Shown: positions 43,283-52,680, counted from the stretch's first letter. The stretch: 64,000 nt of DNA from Corynebacterium variabile (GCF_006539825.1 NZ_BJNT01000022.1:1-64000); one strand, 5' to 3'. The notes: a model not told the origin generated them from the sequence alone. A program made the numbers and translations.

Positions 43283-45781
43283 GTGCGCCTGCCCCGTCCG
43301 CTCTCCAGACTGATCCCCCTCGCCGTCAGTGCGGCGCTGGGGGCGTGTCTGATGTCCCCGGTCTCTCCCGCGGCCGCGCAGGACGCCCAGGAGGCCCCTG
43401 CCCCGACCACCTCTGACCTGCTGTGGGCGAACCCGGACGCCCGCTCGGCCGAGCCCGGGGCCGGGGTGACTGCGCAGGTCACCTCCCAGTCGGCGGCACG
43501 GGCCGCCGAGGATGACGAGCTCGAGGTCACCGTCTCGGTCACCAATGGTTCGGACCAGACACTCACCGGCCTGGAGCTGCGCGCCCAGCACGCGGAGACG
43601 GTCGCCGAGCCGGACGGTGTGGCGACCTCACTGCTGGCCAACCAGGGGGAGTACCCGTGGGCCGGCCCGTTCCAGACGCTCGACGCGACGGTCGGTCCCG
43701 GGGAGTCCCTCGACATCACCGTCCGGGTGCCGGTGGGACACTCTGACGACTGGTACCAGACGGACGCCGACGCCACCGGCGCCACCGCCGACGATGTGAC
43801 CCTGCCCGGCCTCGGGCTCAGCGGGGCGGGCGTCCACCCGCTGCTGTTCAACCTCAACGGCAGTCTCGGCGATGCCGACATCTCCTATCTCGCCGGGGCG
43901 CGCACGACCCTCACCGTCACCGAAGACACCGACACCGACACCGACACCGACAACCAGGTAGACGAGGACTCCGGAGACTCAGCACCCGGCCTCACGGTCC
44001 TGTGGCCGCTGTCCTCGGCCTCCGTCGCCGTCGCCGGTCAGGTCGGCGACGCCCCGGACCCCTCCGAGCTCTACCTCCCCGACGAGACCCTCGCCGGTGA
44101 GCTCTCCGAGGGCGGACGCCTCCGCGGTCTGCTCGACACCTGGCGTGACGCCACCGACGGCGACACCACGGTCAAGGCGTCCACCTGCCTCGCCATCGAC
44201 CCTGACCTGCTCGAGACCGTCGACCGGATGACCGACGGCTACCGGGTGGGCGCCACTGTGCCTTCCCCGGTCCAGGAGCCCACCCGGCTGCGCGACCGCT
44301 GGAACCGCCACGACGATGACGCCCCTTCGGAGTCCGGCACCGGGGCGGACGCCGCGTCCGCCTGGCTCAGTGACCTGCGCGACGTGGTGAAGGACGCCTG
44401 TGTGGTGCCGCTGCCCTACGCGAACGCGGACATCAACGCCGTCGCCACCGGCAATGACCCGTGGCTCGCCGAGGAGATGACCGACCGTGGCGTCTCCGTG
44501 GTGGAGGACGTCCTCGACATCACCCCCGCCACCGGAATCCAGATCCCCGGTTCGGGCTACATCGAACCCGCCGCCCGGTCCCACCTCAGCGGTAAGGACG
44601 GGAATTCCCCCTCGACGGCCGTCATCGCCGACGCGACCCTCGACCGGGGCACGGTCGAGAGTGGGGGAGACGAGATCACCCGCAGCGCCACCGGCACCCT
44701 CCCGGACAGCCCCATGCGCACCCTGCAGTTCCCCGCGGCACTCGGCTCGGCCCTCGCCGCGACCGGTGTGCGTCCCGAGACCGCCGCCTACTCCGACACC
44801 TCCTCGCGCCGGGATCTCGCGGCGGACGGGGCGGCGTCCCGCATGGCGGCGGCGGTGGGCGTCCTCGACCGGGAGCTGAACGCCGCACGCACCACGACCG
44901 GCCAGGTCCTCGCCGTGCCACCCGCCGCGTGGTCGGTGGATCCGCAGGACGCCACGACCTTCCTCGACGCGGTCCGGGACCACTTCGCCGACGGGTCGGC
45001 CGAACCGGTGAGCTTCGGTGACGCACTCTCGGCCCCCGCCGCCCCCGTGACCCTCGATGACTCGACCGAGAACATCGACCCGTCCCCGGTCGACGACGGT
45101 GCGGCACGCAATGTCGCCCAGGTCGCCGGCCACCTGCGCAATCTGACCAACATCATGGAGGATGTCCCGAACATCGCCCTGACCCGCCGGATCTTCACCC
45201 GGCCGATGTTCGATGATCTGCTGCGCGCGGTGAGCGACACCGGGCGCCGGTTCCGGGAGGACGCCGCGGCGGTCCGCAACCGTGGTTCGGAGCGCACCGG
45301 GCAGGTCACCGGTCTGGCCTACGCCCTGCGCACCTCGGTCTCCCTGCTGCCGCCGGGCAATGTCTTCACCCGCACCAGTGACTCCTCCCCGCTCATCGTC
45401 GTGGCCCGCAACGGTCTCCCGCTGCCGGTCTCGGTGCGGGTGCACTACGCCGGAGCTCCCGGGGTGACCCTGAACACGCCGGGCGTTCAGCAGATCCCCG
45501 CCCAGGGCAGTGTGACCCTGCAGATGACCTCCGAGATCCCCACGGAGGCCGAGCAGTCTGACCTGACAATGTACCTGTCCACCCCCGATGACGTGCGGAT
45601 CTCCGATGAGGTGACGATCAGGCTGGCGTCCGTCCCCGGACTGAACTGGCGTCTGGTCGGCATCGTCGCGGCCTGCCTCGTGCTGATCTTCGTCGCCGCG
45701 AGAACACTACGGAAGCGACGACGCGCCGTGGACGGTTCGCCAGACAGCCGCCGAGTAAAGAATGATGGTGCACGTGACTGA
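43283..45781 (+). CDS. DUF6049-family secreted/membrane-anchored protein
   Basis: An 832-residue protein with an N-terminal signal peptide (SRLIPLAVSAALGACLMSPVSPAAA), a large extracytoplasmic region, and one C-terminal transmembrane helix (NWRLVGIVAACLVLIFVAARTLRKRRRA). The extracellular part starts with a beta-sandwich-like segment (ELEVTVSVTNGSDQTLTGLELRA), and a similar one precedes the helix (VSVRVHYAGAPGVTLNTPGVQQIPAQGSVTLQMTSEI). It corresponds to mycobacterial Rv3909, always upstream of murJ, and probably assists wall-precursor flipping; the function is unproven. A GTG start follows a GGAGG Shine-Dalgarno. Confidence 0.85.
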   Translation: MRLPRPLSRLIPLAVSAALGACLMSPVSPAAAQDAQEAPAPTTSDLLWANPDARSAEPGAGVTAQVTSQSAARAAEDDELEVTVSVTNGSDQTLTGLELRAQHAETVAEPDGVATSLLANQGEYPWAGPFQTLDATVGPGESLDITVRVPVGHSDDWYQTDADATGATADDVTLPGLGLSGAGVHPLLFNLNGSLGDADISYLAGARTTLTVTEDTDTDTDTDNQVDEDSGDSAPGLTVLWPLSSASVAVAGQVGDAPDPSELYLPDETLAGELSEGGRLRGLLDTWRDATDGDTTVKASTCLAIDPDLLETVDRMTDGYRVGATVPSPVQEPTRLRDRWNRHDDDAPSESGTGADAASAWLSDLRDVVKDACVVPLPYANADINAVATGNDPWLAEEMTDRGVSVVEDVLDITPATGIQIPGSGYIEPAARSHLSGKDGNSPSTAVIADATLDRGTVESGGDEITRSATGTLPDSPMRTLQFPAALGSALAATGVRPETAAYSDTSSRRDLAADGAASRMAAAVGVLDRELNAARTTTGQVLAVPPAAWSVDPQDATTFLDAVRDHFADGSAEPVSFGDALSAPAAPVTLDDSTENIDPSPVDDGAARNVAQVAGHLRNLTNIMEDVPNIALTRRIFTRPMFDDLLRAVSDTGRRFREDAAAVRNRGSERTGQVTGLAYALRTSVSLLPPGNVFTRTSDSSPLIVVARNGLPLPVSVRVHYAGAPGVTLNTPGVQQIPAQGSVTLQMTSEIPTEAEQSDLTMYLSTPDDVRISDEVTIRLASVPGLNWRLVGIVAACLVLIFVAARTLRKRRRAVDGSPDSRRVKNDGARD

Positions 45782-48700
45782 TTCCAACGAGGACCCTGAG
45801 CAAAAGCCCGGGCAGCGCCACCGGTTCCGCGCATCCGGTGGGCCGTCGAAGCCGACCCGGCGTGCGGCGTCCGCGGATGCGGCGTCCACCGGGGCGTCCC
45901 GTGCTGCCCCGGGTTCCGCCGCCGAGGCGGACGCCGCGGTCTCGGCCGAGTCTGCCCTCTCGGGGCGTGCGAAGGCTGCCACCGGCACGACCGTCACCGC
46001 TGACGCCGACGGTGCAGCGGACGGGAAGCCGAGCGACGCCGATGTCGTGCGTACGACCGGCTCCATGGCCTTTGCCACGCTGCTGAGCCGTATCACCGGC
46101 TTCCTGCGTACCGTGCTCATCGGCTCGGCGCTGGGTGTGGAGGTCGGTTCGGCCTTCAACACGGCCAACACCCTGCCGAACCTCATCACCGAGCTGGTGC
46201 TCGGTGCGGTGCTCACCAGTCTTGTCATCCCGCTGCTGGTCCGCGCGGAGAAAGAGGACCCCGACCGGGGTGAGGCGTTCATCAGACGCCTGATCACCCT
46301 GACCTTCACCCTGATGATCACGGTGACGGTCCTCGCCGTCTTCGCCGCGCCGTTGCTGACCCGGATGTCGCTGGACTCCGACGGCAAGGTCAATGTGGGC
46401 ATGTCCACGGCCTTCGCCTACCTGGTGCTGCCGCAGATCGTCTTCTACGCGATGTTCGCGGTGATGATGGCGATCCTCAACACGAAGGGGTACTTCAAAC
46501 CCGGTGCCTGGGCCCCGGTCGTCAACAACGTCGTGACGATCGGGGTACTGAGTCTCTACTGGCTGCTGCCGCAGGACTCGAAGCTCTCCCCGACGGACAG
46601 CGTGACCATCACCGACCCGCACATCATGCTGCTGGGTCTGGGTACGACCGCCGGTGTCGTGGTGCAGGCACTGATCATGGTGCCGTACCTGAAGAAGGCC
46701 GGGATCAACCTCCGCCCGCTGTGGGGGCTGGATGACCGGCTCAAGCAGTTCGGTGGCATGGCCCTGGCCATCGTCGTGTACGTGGCGATCTCCCAGGTCG
46801 GCTTCGTGCTCAACAACCGCATCGCGTCCTCCGCGGACGGCGGCGCCCCGACGATCTACACACAGGCGTGGCAGCTGCTGCAGATGCCCTACGGCATCAT
46901 CGGCGTCACCCTGCTCACCGCGTTCATGCCGCGACTGTCGCGCAATGCCGCAGACGGCGACGACAAGGCCGTGGTGAAGGACCTGACGACGGCATCCCGG
47001 CTGACGATGCTGGCCATGGTGCCGGTGATCATCTACTTCACCGCCTTCGGCACGGTCATCGGCCCCGCCCTCTTCGCCTACGGCGACTACTCCGCGGACG
47101 CGGCGAACGTCCTGGGCTGGACGATCAGCTTCTCGGCGTTCACGCTGATCCCCTACTCCCTTGTGCTGCTGCACCTGCGTGTCTTCTACGCCCGCGAGGA
47201 GGTGTGGACGCCGACCTTCATCATCGGCGGAATCACGGTGACCAAGCTGGTGCTGGCCTACCTCGCTCCGCACATCGCCAGTGAGCCGCGGCTTGTCGTG
47301 GTGCTGCTGGGTGCGGCGAACGGCATGGGTTTCGTCACCGGTGCGATCATCGGCCACCGGCTGCTCAAACGGTCCCTGGGGCACCTGGGCATGCGCAGCG
47401 TGGCGAAGACGGCACTGTGGGCCCTGGGCGCGTCCGTCATCGCGGCCCTCATCGCCTGGCGGGTGGACGCCCTGCTCACCGCCTTCGTGGTCAGTGACTC
47501 CTCCTCCATCGGCTACATCGTCCGCCTGTTGGTCACCGGCGTCCTCTTCCTGGTCCTCGCCGGGGTCATGCTGTCGTTCTCGAAGCTGCCGGAGGTGCTC
47601 ACCATCGGTGCGGCCCTGGCGAAACTCCCCCTGGTCGGCCGGTTCTTCCGCAAGGCCGCGGTCGCCGCCGCCGACCTGGAGGAGAACGCCCCTGCCACCG
47701 GCTACACCACGAGGATCACCGACATGTCCTTCGGCGACAACTCCGGCATGGGCACCGGCCTCGTCGGTGCGCTGCCGCCGCTGTCCGCCGGCCGCGTCCG
47801 CGGGCCGCGCCTGGTACCGGGTGCCCCGATCCTGCAGGGCCGGTTCCGGCTGCTCGCCGACCACGGTGGCTCGCCGACCGCCCGGCTGTGGCAGGCCCGC
47901 GACAACGCCGACGGTGACCTGGTCGCCCTGACCGTCATCGACACGCTGAAGTCGGGCCGGTCGGCCTCCGAGATCGTGTCGGCGTCCGCCCGGCTCGCCG
48001 ATGCGACGGCGACCTCGCCGGCGGTCGCGCTGGTCCGGGAGATCTGCAACGCGGGTTCCGTGGTGGTCATCGTCTCGGACTGGACCCAGGGCTCCCCGCT
48101 GACCCGTGCCGCGGAGTCCGGTCCGGATCCGCTGGCCGCGGGCTACGCCATGGCAGATCTGGCGGACGCCGCGGGCAACGGCTGTTCCCTCGGCATCGAC
48201 CACCGCAACCGGCTGCGGATCAGCACCGACGGCCGTGCCGTCCTCGCCTTCCCCGGCCTGGTCCCGACCGATGCGGGCACGGATGCCGGTCCCGGCGACG
48301 TGCACGCCATCGGTGTCTCCCTCGACCTGCTGCTCTCCGGGGTGCCCGGTGCGCCCGAGACCGTCCCTGCCGAGCTCACCTCGATCGTGGAGGCCGCCCG
48401 GTCCGGCGGGATCGCCGACGGGCATGAGCTGGCGCGACGACTGCGCAGTGCCACCCGCCCCTCGGACGACCCGCACACCGGCCCGCATCTGGCGGCCGCT
48501 GCGGATGTCACCCCGGAGGTCACCGATCGGGCCGGTTTCGGTGCCGCCCCGGAGAACCGTGGCCGCCTGGCGGTCATCGGTGTCGCGACGGTCGCCGGCG
48601 TTATCGCGGTGGTCGCGGTGATCGTCATCGCCCTCGCCGTCTTCGGCGGCGGCCGGAAGGACTCGCCGCTCACCACCGACTCGATCCTCGGCGGCTCGGG

Positions 48701-49268
48701 GCTGGGCACCGTCGGTGTGCAGCAGCCGACGGAGGCCACGGAGTGGTCCCCGGTCGACGGCCGAGGCACCCCGGACAATCCGGAGGACGCCCCGCTCGCG
48801 ATCGACGGGAACCCGGAGACCGCCTGGGCGAGTGCCCAGTACCAGGTGCAGTTCGGTCCGACGGACGCCGCCGTCAAGGAGGGCATCGGCCTGCTACTGA
48901 CCCTTCCGCAGGCCACGGCCCTGACCGAGGTCGAGCTGTCCGGGCTGAACCCCGGGATGACCGTCGAGCTGCGCACCGGATCCGGTGACGTCACCTCACT
49001 GGACCAGACCACACTGCTGGCCACCGGCACCTCGGAGGGCGACACGCTGAGCCTGGCGCCGGACGCGAAGAGTGTGCCGACCGACGGTCAGGAGGGGACG
49101 AAGGATCTGCCGGATCCGCAGGACCGGGTGCTGCTGTGGATCACCGGCCTGCCAATGCCGGACGCGGCGCAGGTCGCGGAGATCACCGTGCACGGCGCGC
49201 CGAAGGTGGCGAAGGAGGACGAGAGCACTGAGGCTCCGTCGGCCGGTGAGACCGTCCCGGCGCAGTAG
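45762..49268 (+). CDS. murJ: Lipid II flippase MurJ with pseudokinase and extracellular domain
   Basis: A 1168-residue protein with the mycobacterial MviN architecture. A disordered Ala/Ser-rich N-terminus (1–90) precedes the MurJ core (about 95–610, beginning TTGSMAFATLLSRITGFLRTVLIGSALG). A protein-kinase-like domain follows (about 685–900, PILQGRFRLLADHGGSPTARLWQARD…). It lacks the VAIK lysine, HRD and DFG motifs, so it is a pseudokinase. Next come a transmembrane helix (about 935–960) and a C-terminal beta-rich extracellular domain resembling the discoidin-like fold of Rv3910. In mycobacteria PknB phosphorylates the pseudokinase, which then recruits FhaA. The start overlaps the DUF6049 gene by 8–20 nt; a GTG at 45774 is an alternative. 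Confidence 0.94.
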   Translation: MMVHVTDSNEDPEQKPGQRHRFRASGGPSKPTRRAASADAASTGASRAAPGSAAEADAAVSAESALSGRAKAATGTTVTADADGAADGKPSDADVVRTTGSMAFATLLSRITGFLRTVLIGSALGVEVGSAFNTANTLPNLITELVLGAVLTSLVIPLLVRAEKEDPDRGEAFIRRLITLTFTLMITVTVLAVFAAPLLTRMSLDSDGKVNVGMSTAFAYLVLPQIVFYAMFAVMMAILNTKGYFKPGAWAPVVNNVVTIGVLSLYWLLPQDSKLSPTDSVTITDPHIMLLGLGTTAGVVVQALIMVPYLKKAGINLRPLWGLDDRLKQFGGMALAIVVYVAISQVGFVLNNRIASSADGGAPTIYTQAWQLLQMPYGIIGVTLLTAFMPRLSRNAADGDDKAVVKDLTTASRLTMLAMVPVIIYFTAFGTVIGPALFAYGDYSADAANVLGWTISFSAFTLIPYSLVLLHLRVFYAREEVWTPTFIIGGITVTKLVLAYLAPHIASEPRLVVVLLGAANGMGFVTGAIIGHRLLKRSLGHLGMRSVAKTALWALGASVIAALIAWRVDALLTAFVVSDSSSIGYIVRLLVTGVLFLVLAGVMLSFSKLPEVLTIGAALAKLPLVGRFFRKAAVAAADLEENAPATGYTTRITDMSFGDNSGMGTGLVGALPPLSAGRVRGPRLVPGAPILQGRFRLLADHGGSPTARLWQARDNADGDLVALTVIDTLKSGRSASEIVSASARLADATATSPAVALVREICNAGSVVVIVSDWTQGSPLTRAAESGPDPLAAGYAMADLADAAGNGCSLGIDHRNRLRISTDGRAVLAFPGLVPTDAGTDAGPGDVHAIGVSLDLLLSGVPGAPETVPAELTSIVEAARSGGIADGHELARRLRSATRPSDDPHTGPHLAAAADVTPEVTDRAGFGAAPENRGRLAVIGVATVAGVIAVVAVIVIALAVFGGGRKDSPLTTDSILGGSGLGTVGVQQPTEATEWSPVDGRGTPDNPEDAPLAIDGNPETAWASAQYQVQFGPTDAAVKEGIGLLLTLPQATALTEVELSGLNPGMTVELRTGSGDVTSLDQTTLLATGTSEGDTLSLAPDAKSVPTDGQEGTKDLPDPQDRVLLWITGLPMPDAAQVAEITVHGAPKVAKEDESTEAPSAGETVPAQ

Positions 49269-49292
49269 GGGAAGCCGGGGGAGCAGGTCCGG

Positions 49293-50702
49293 CTACAGCC
49301 GGGCCTGCGTCCAGGCCTCGATCTCGTCGGTGCCGAAGGGCATGAGGTCGGCCGAGAGGTTCTCGTGGCCGTCGGCGGTGATGACGAGGTCATCCTCGAT
49401 ACGCACGCCGATGCCGCGGAACTCCGGCGGCACGGACAGGTCGTTGACGTGGAAGTACAGGCCGGGCTCGAGGGTGTGGACCATGCCCGGTTCGAGCATG
49501 GCGTCCTGGTAGTCCTCGTAGGGGGAGTGGCTGCAGTCGTGGACGTCGAGGCCGAGGTGGTGGCCGACGCCGCAGACGATGTAGCGGCGGTGGTGCTGAC
49601 CGTCGGCCGACAGTGCCTCGTCGACGGAGACGGGCAGCAGGCCGAGATCGTCGAGACCTTCGGCGAGGACCTGCATCGAGGCGAAGTGGAAATCACTGTA
49701 GCGGTGGCCGGGGGTGCAGACCGCCAGGCCCGCCCGCTGGGAGGCGACGACGATGTCGTACACGGCGCGCTGTGCGTCGGTGAACGTTCCGGAGACCGGG
49801 ATGGTGCGGGTGACGTCCGCGGTGTAGCGGGACTCCATCTCGATACCCATGTCCAGCAGCGCCAGATCACCGTCGCGGACGGGTCCGTCATTGCGGGTCC
49901 AGTGCAGGTGGGCGGCATGGCCCGCGGCGGCGACGATGGTGGCGTAGCCGACGTCGACACCGTAGGTGCGTGCCGCCCGGTCGAAGGTTCCCTGCAGCCA
50001 GCGCTCGCCGCGGTCCATGGTCTTCGCCGTGGCGATCTGTCCGACGGTCTGCTCGAAGCCGAGGACGGTGGCGGAGACCGCGGCCCGCATCTGGTCGATC
50101 TCCCAGGCGTCCTTGGTCTGACGGAGCCGGTCGGCGACGCGGCGGGCGTCCGCGTCGGCACGGATGTCGAAGCGGTGGGCCAAGGCGTCGGGGATCCGGC
50201 CGAGACCACGGAACGGGCCGCCGAGGGTGGTGAGGTCATCGTCGAGCTCGCTGAGCGGTCGGACGTCGATACCGAGTGCCGCCGACCAGTCGGCCGGTCC
50301 GGTCATCGCCCCGACCCACAGTTCGCCGTAGGCGGCGTTGCCGAAGAAGTCGGGGTCGCCGGGGCCGGCGGGCCGCTGGGTGTAGAGGGTGGAGCTGGTG
50401 TCCGTGAGGACCAGGAAGGACTCGTCGATCCCCATGCCGGTGAACCAGAGGAAGGTGGAGCTGGCGCGAAAGGCGTGGTCGTTGTCGTCGTTGCGCACAC
50501 TCGGCAGGCCGGAACCGATGACGAAGACGCCGTCACCTGGACGGTCCACGGCGGCGAGGAAGCGCTCACGGTGGGCCTGTGCGGCCTCGGCCGTTCCCGG
50601 GACCAGGGTGGGGGTGCGGTCGAGCGGCCCCCAGTTCTCCGAGATGACGGCGTTGAATCCGGACGCCTCGCGAATCTTCGGGATCCGGCGCTGTGCTTCC
50701 AT
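49293..50702 (-). CDS. Xaa-Pro aminopeptidase (M24B, PepP-like)
   Basis: A 469-residue metallopeptidase that releases N-terminal residues before proline. The creatinase-like N-domain includes FRASSTFLWFTGM. The M24 metal ligands are in LLDMGIEMESRYTADVTRTIPVSG (two Asp), GVGHHLGLDVHD (His), MVHTLEPGLYF (Glu) and GVRIEDDLVIT (Glu). The ATG at 50702 has an AGGAGAG Shine-Dalgarno, and the upstream open frame has no family similarity. It is the first gene of the block between murJ and sigM and is convergent with murJ. Confidence 0.93.
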   Translation of the reverse strand: MEAQRRIPKIREASGFNAVISENWGPLDRTPTLVPGTAEAAQAHRERFLAAVDRPGDGVFVIGSGLPSVRNDDNDHAFRASSTFLWFTGMGIDESFLVLTDTSSTLYTQRPAGPGDPDFFGNAAYGELWVGAMTGPADWSAALGIDVRPLSELDDDLTTLGGPFRGLGRIPDALAHRFDIRADADARRVADRLRQTKDAWEIDQMRAAVSATVLGFEQTVGQIATAKTMDRGERWLQGTFDRAARTYGVDVGYATIVAAAGHAAHLHWTRNDGPVRDGDLALLDMGIEMESRYTADVTRTIPVSGTFTDAQRAVYDIVVASQRAGLAVCTPGHRYSDFHFASMQVLAEGLDDLGLLPVSVDEALSADGQHHRRYIVCGVGHHLGLDVHDCSHSPYEDYQDAMLEPGMVHTLEPGLYFHVNDLSVPPEFRGIGVRIEDDLVITADGHENLSADLMPFGTDEIEAWTQARL

Positions 50703-50763
50703 GGGGTGCTCTCCTGTCGCTCGCGGTGTTTTCGCGGCTCTCACTCTACGAGACCGCGTCTGT

Positions 50764-51330
50764 TCACAGCACTGCGCAGTCCCTGAGGAAGCCGACGAGC
50801 TCGGCCGGATCACCGCGGTCGAGTGTCGCCAGGGCGTGGTCCAGCTCGATCCGCCGCGACCGGGGGACGAGCGGGACGCGGTGACCACCGACCAGCAGGT
50901 CCGTGGCGAGCCCGATCTGGGCGGACGCCAGGTCGCGGCGTCCCTCCCCGTCAGCGGCGACGTTCTCCACGTAGCGGGCGAGAGCCTCCTGCACCGTGGG
51001 CGGTGCGCTCTCCCTGGCCTCCGCCGTCCCGGCCGCGCGGGCGCACCGGGTGCAGCGGGACGCGAGATCGAGGACACGGTGCTCCTCGTCGAGCAGGTGC
51101 CCGCCGACGGTCACGCCACCGAGCAGCGTGTGGACCTCCGGGAGAGTCATGGAGCCGTGCTCGAGGGCGGTCATGTTCCACACCAGGAGGGGGAGTGCCC
51201 GAGTGAAGGAGGCCACCGCCTCGGAGACTCCGACCTGACGGATGCGCTCGCGTGCCGTGGCAGGCGGCACCAGGGGCGTCCCGAGGAGTTCACGGGCAGT
51301 CGGCGCCGTTCGCAGAGATGTTCGTGTCAT
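50764..51330 (-). CDS. Degenerate Fic-domain protein paired with XRE regulator
   Basis: A 188-residue protein that matches the Fic/DOC layout at both ends but lacks the catalytic motif. ALPLLVWNMTALEHGSMTLPEVHTLLGGVTVGGHLLDEEHRVLDLASR (about 45–92) corresponds to the Fic N-terminal helices, including the inhibitory helix with Glu57. The end (LDHALATLDRGDPAELVGFL) is the standard Fic C-terminal helix. Where active enzymes have HPFxDGNGR this has NVAADGEGR (123–131): His to Asn, Pro to Val, Phe to Ala, Asn to Glu. AMP transfer is therefore unlikely. Its ATG overlaps the XRE stop (ATGA), so translation is coupled. Confidence 0.65.
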   Translation of the reverse strand: MTRTSLRTAPTARELLGTPLVPPATARERIRQVGVSEAVASFTRALPLLVWNMTALEHGSMTLPEVHTLLGGVTVGGHLLDEEHRVLDLASRCTRCARAAGTAEARESAPPTVQEALARYVENVAADGEGRRDLASAQIGLATDLLVGGHRVPLVPRSRRIELDHALATLDRGDPAELVGFLRDCAVL

Positions 51331-52112
51331 TCCCACCACGACCTGGCAACATCGAGTGCCGTGCGCTCCGCCGCGGCACCGAGGCCGCAGACGTCGACCA
51401 CCTGTCGGACCGGTGCGACGACGCAGACACCGTCATGTTCTGAGAGGTCACGGAAGAGACACTCGTCGCCGGGTGCGACGATGACCTCGGCACGGGCCGG
51501 GTCCCGGGTGCTGCGGTGGGTGTCGGAGAGGGCGGCGACGGTTGCCGCAACATCACTGACCCAGAGGATGCCCGGCAGTCCTGTCGTATCGGAGAATGCG
51601 GGGGCGGCACCGCCCGACACCGCCCATTGGCCGTCTGCCGCGTCCCCGGCGGAGGCCAGACGCAGGGCATCCGACCGTCCTCTCAGGTAGGCGGCACCGG
51701 CCCGGTGCCGGAGATCCGAGGCCCGGCCAGCGGCACTGAGCACCTGCAGTGTCGCCACGGTGACCTGCTGGTCGGAATCGCTCTTCACCCCTGCGGCGAT
51801 ACGTTCCAGTCGGTCCATCCACGACAGCACGCCGGTGGGGAGGTCATCCGTCGACTCCGCCGTGGCGGACAGCAGGAGGGTGGCGGCGGTGGCGGCGTCC
51901 GGGTCGCTGAGCGGCCTGAGCTGCACCGTCATGTCCATGCCGTGGACGATGGCGAGCTCCCGGAGCGTGGTGAGGGTGGGCTCGACGGCACCGTTACTGA
52001 TCCGGTGGAGCGTGGACCGGTTGATCCCGGCACGACGCGAGACATCGGTGGCGGTCCATCCCTCGGGAATGGACGCCACCTCCGTCACGACATCGTCCAG
52101 CGTCTGTTGCAT
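51327..52112 (-). CDS. XRE-family regulator with large C-terminal domain
   Basis: A 261-residue protein. A Cro/C1-type helix-turn-helix is at residues about 18–62 (GWTATDVSRRAGINRSTLHRISNGAVEPTLTTLRELAIVHGMDM). The C-terminal part (DEEC-like region to VVAPVRQVVDVCGLGAAAERTALDVARSWWE) resembles the C-terminus of regulators with AbiEi-like domains (VAP-x-VDL…GR…A…W). Candidate starts are 52184, 52142 and 52112. I chose 52112 because TAGTAT (52125–52120) lies 7 nt upstream. Two palindromes over that promoter suggest autoregulation. It is translationally coupled to the degenerate Fic gene, so it looks like the antitoxin or regulator half of a pair. Confidence 0.75.
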   Translation of the reverse strand: MQQTLDDVVTEVASIPEGWTATDVSRRAGINRSTLHRISNGAVEPTLTTLRELAIVHGMDMTVQLRPLSDPDAATAATLLLSATAESTDDLPTGVLSWMDRLERIAAGVKSDSDQQVTVATLQVLSAAGRASDLRHRAGAAYLRGRSDALRLASAGDAADGQWAVSGGAAPAFSDTTGLPGILWVSDVAATVAALSDTHRSTRDPARAEVIVAPGDECLFRDLSEHDGVCVVAPVRQVVDVCGLGAAAERTALDVARSWWE

Positions 52113-52149
52113 CGATGCAATACTACAGGCATAGTGGTGCATCAATGCA
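52107..52149. promoter_or_regulatory. Two palindromic operators over the XRE promoter
   Basis: TTGCAT-CG-ATGCAA (52107–52120) covers the start codon and touches the −10, and TGCAT-CA-ATGCA (52138–52149) covers the −35 region. Both share TGCAT-N2-ATGCA, with centres 30 bp apart (about three turns). They are the probable binding sites of the XRE protein. A third inverted repeat, TTCCCGG-N7-CCGGGAA, is at 52175–52195. Confidence 0.65.
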
Positions 52150-52298
52150 TCACCACTTCTCCGAACCGACGGGATTCCCGGCAATACCCCGGGAACGACC
52201 GTTCAGAGATATAGTGGAGATGTTCGAATATGTGCCGTTGCACGTCCGCCTGGATGACAGACTGGGCGCGTTCCGCATCCGGCACGAGAGGAGCCCCC

Positions 52299-52487
52299 GT
52301 GACAGACACCACCACCCCTACCGACCGTTACCGCTACGCATTCCCCGATGCCTTCGCCGGCCTCACCGCGCGACAGGCCGACATCCTGGCCGACACCCTC
52401 ACTCTCGGGACACAGCGGGGCACGTCGGTGTCCACGGCAACCGCCCGGGACATCGCCGCGAAAATCCGCGGTCTACTCGCCGATTGA
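52299..52487 (+). CDS. 62-residue hypothetical protein divergent from XRE gene
   Basis: A short frame starting GTG with a GAGGAG Shine-Dalgarno 5 nt upstream. The sequence (DRYRYAFPDAFAGLTARQADILADTLTLGTQRGTSVSTATARDIAAKIRGLLAD) looks like a small helical protein, not a random frame. A TATAGT −10-like element lies at 52210–52215. It shares the regulatory region with the XRE–Fic-like operon and may belong to the same system. It has no Fic-inhibitory S/TxxxE(G/N) motif, so assignment as a Fic antitoxin is not supported. Confidence 0.55.
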   Translation: MTDTTTPTDRYRYAFPDAFAGLTARQADILADTLTLGTQRGTSVSTATARDIAAKIRGLLAD

Positions 52488-52680
52488 TGTCACGTACAGA
52501 TGATCGGTTAGGTGACACTGACCGGTGTCGCACACATCGGCCGACTGTCAGCTCCTGATGCCGGGGAAGGATCCGGAGCTGCCCCCGATAGATACGACAG
52601 CCACCCGGAACGGTGGCTTTTTCTGTTGCGAATTCCGGGAAGACGCAGGTCATCACCTTCTGCATCCGGCGGAAACAGTG

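Noticed and set aside
45618..48488. 956-codon open frame antisense to murJ
   Set aside because: Composition typical of antisense high-GC frames; murJ is unambiguous.
52299..52487. Assignment of the 62-residue protein as a VbhA-type Fic antitoxin
   Set aside because: No S/TxxxE(G/N) inhibitory motif can be placed; kept as hypothetical.
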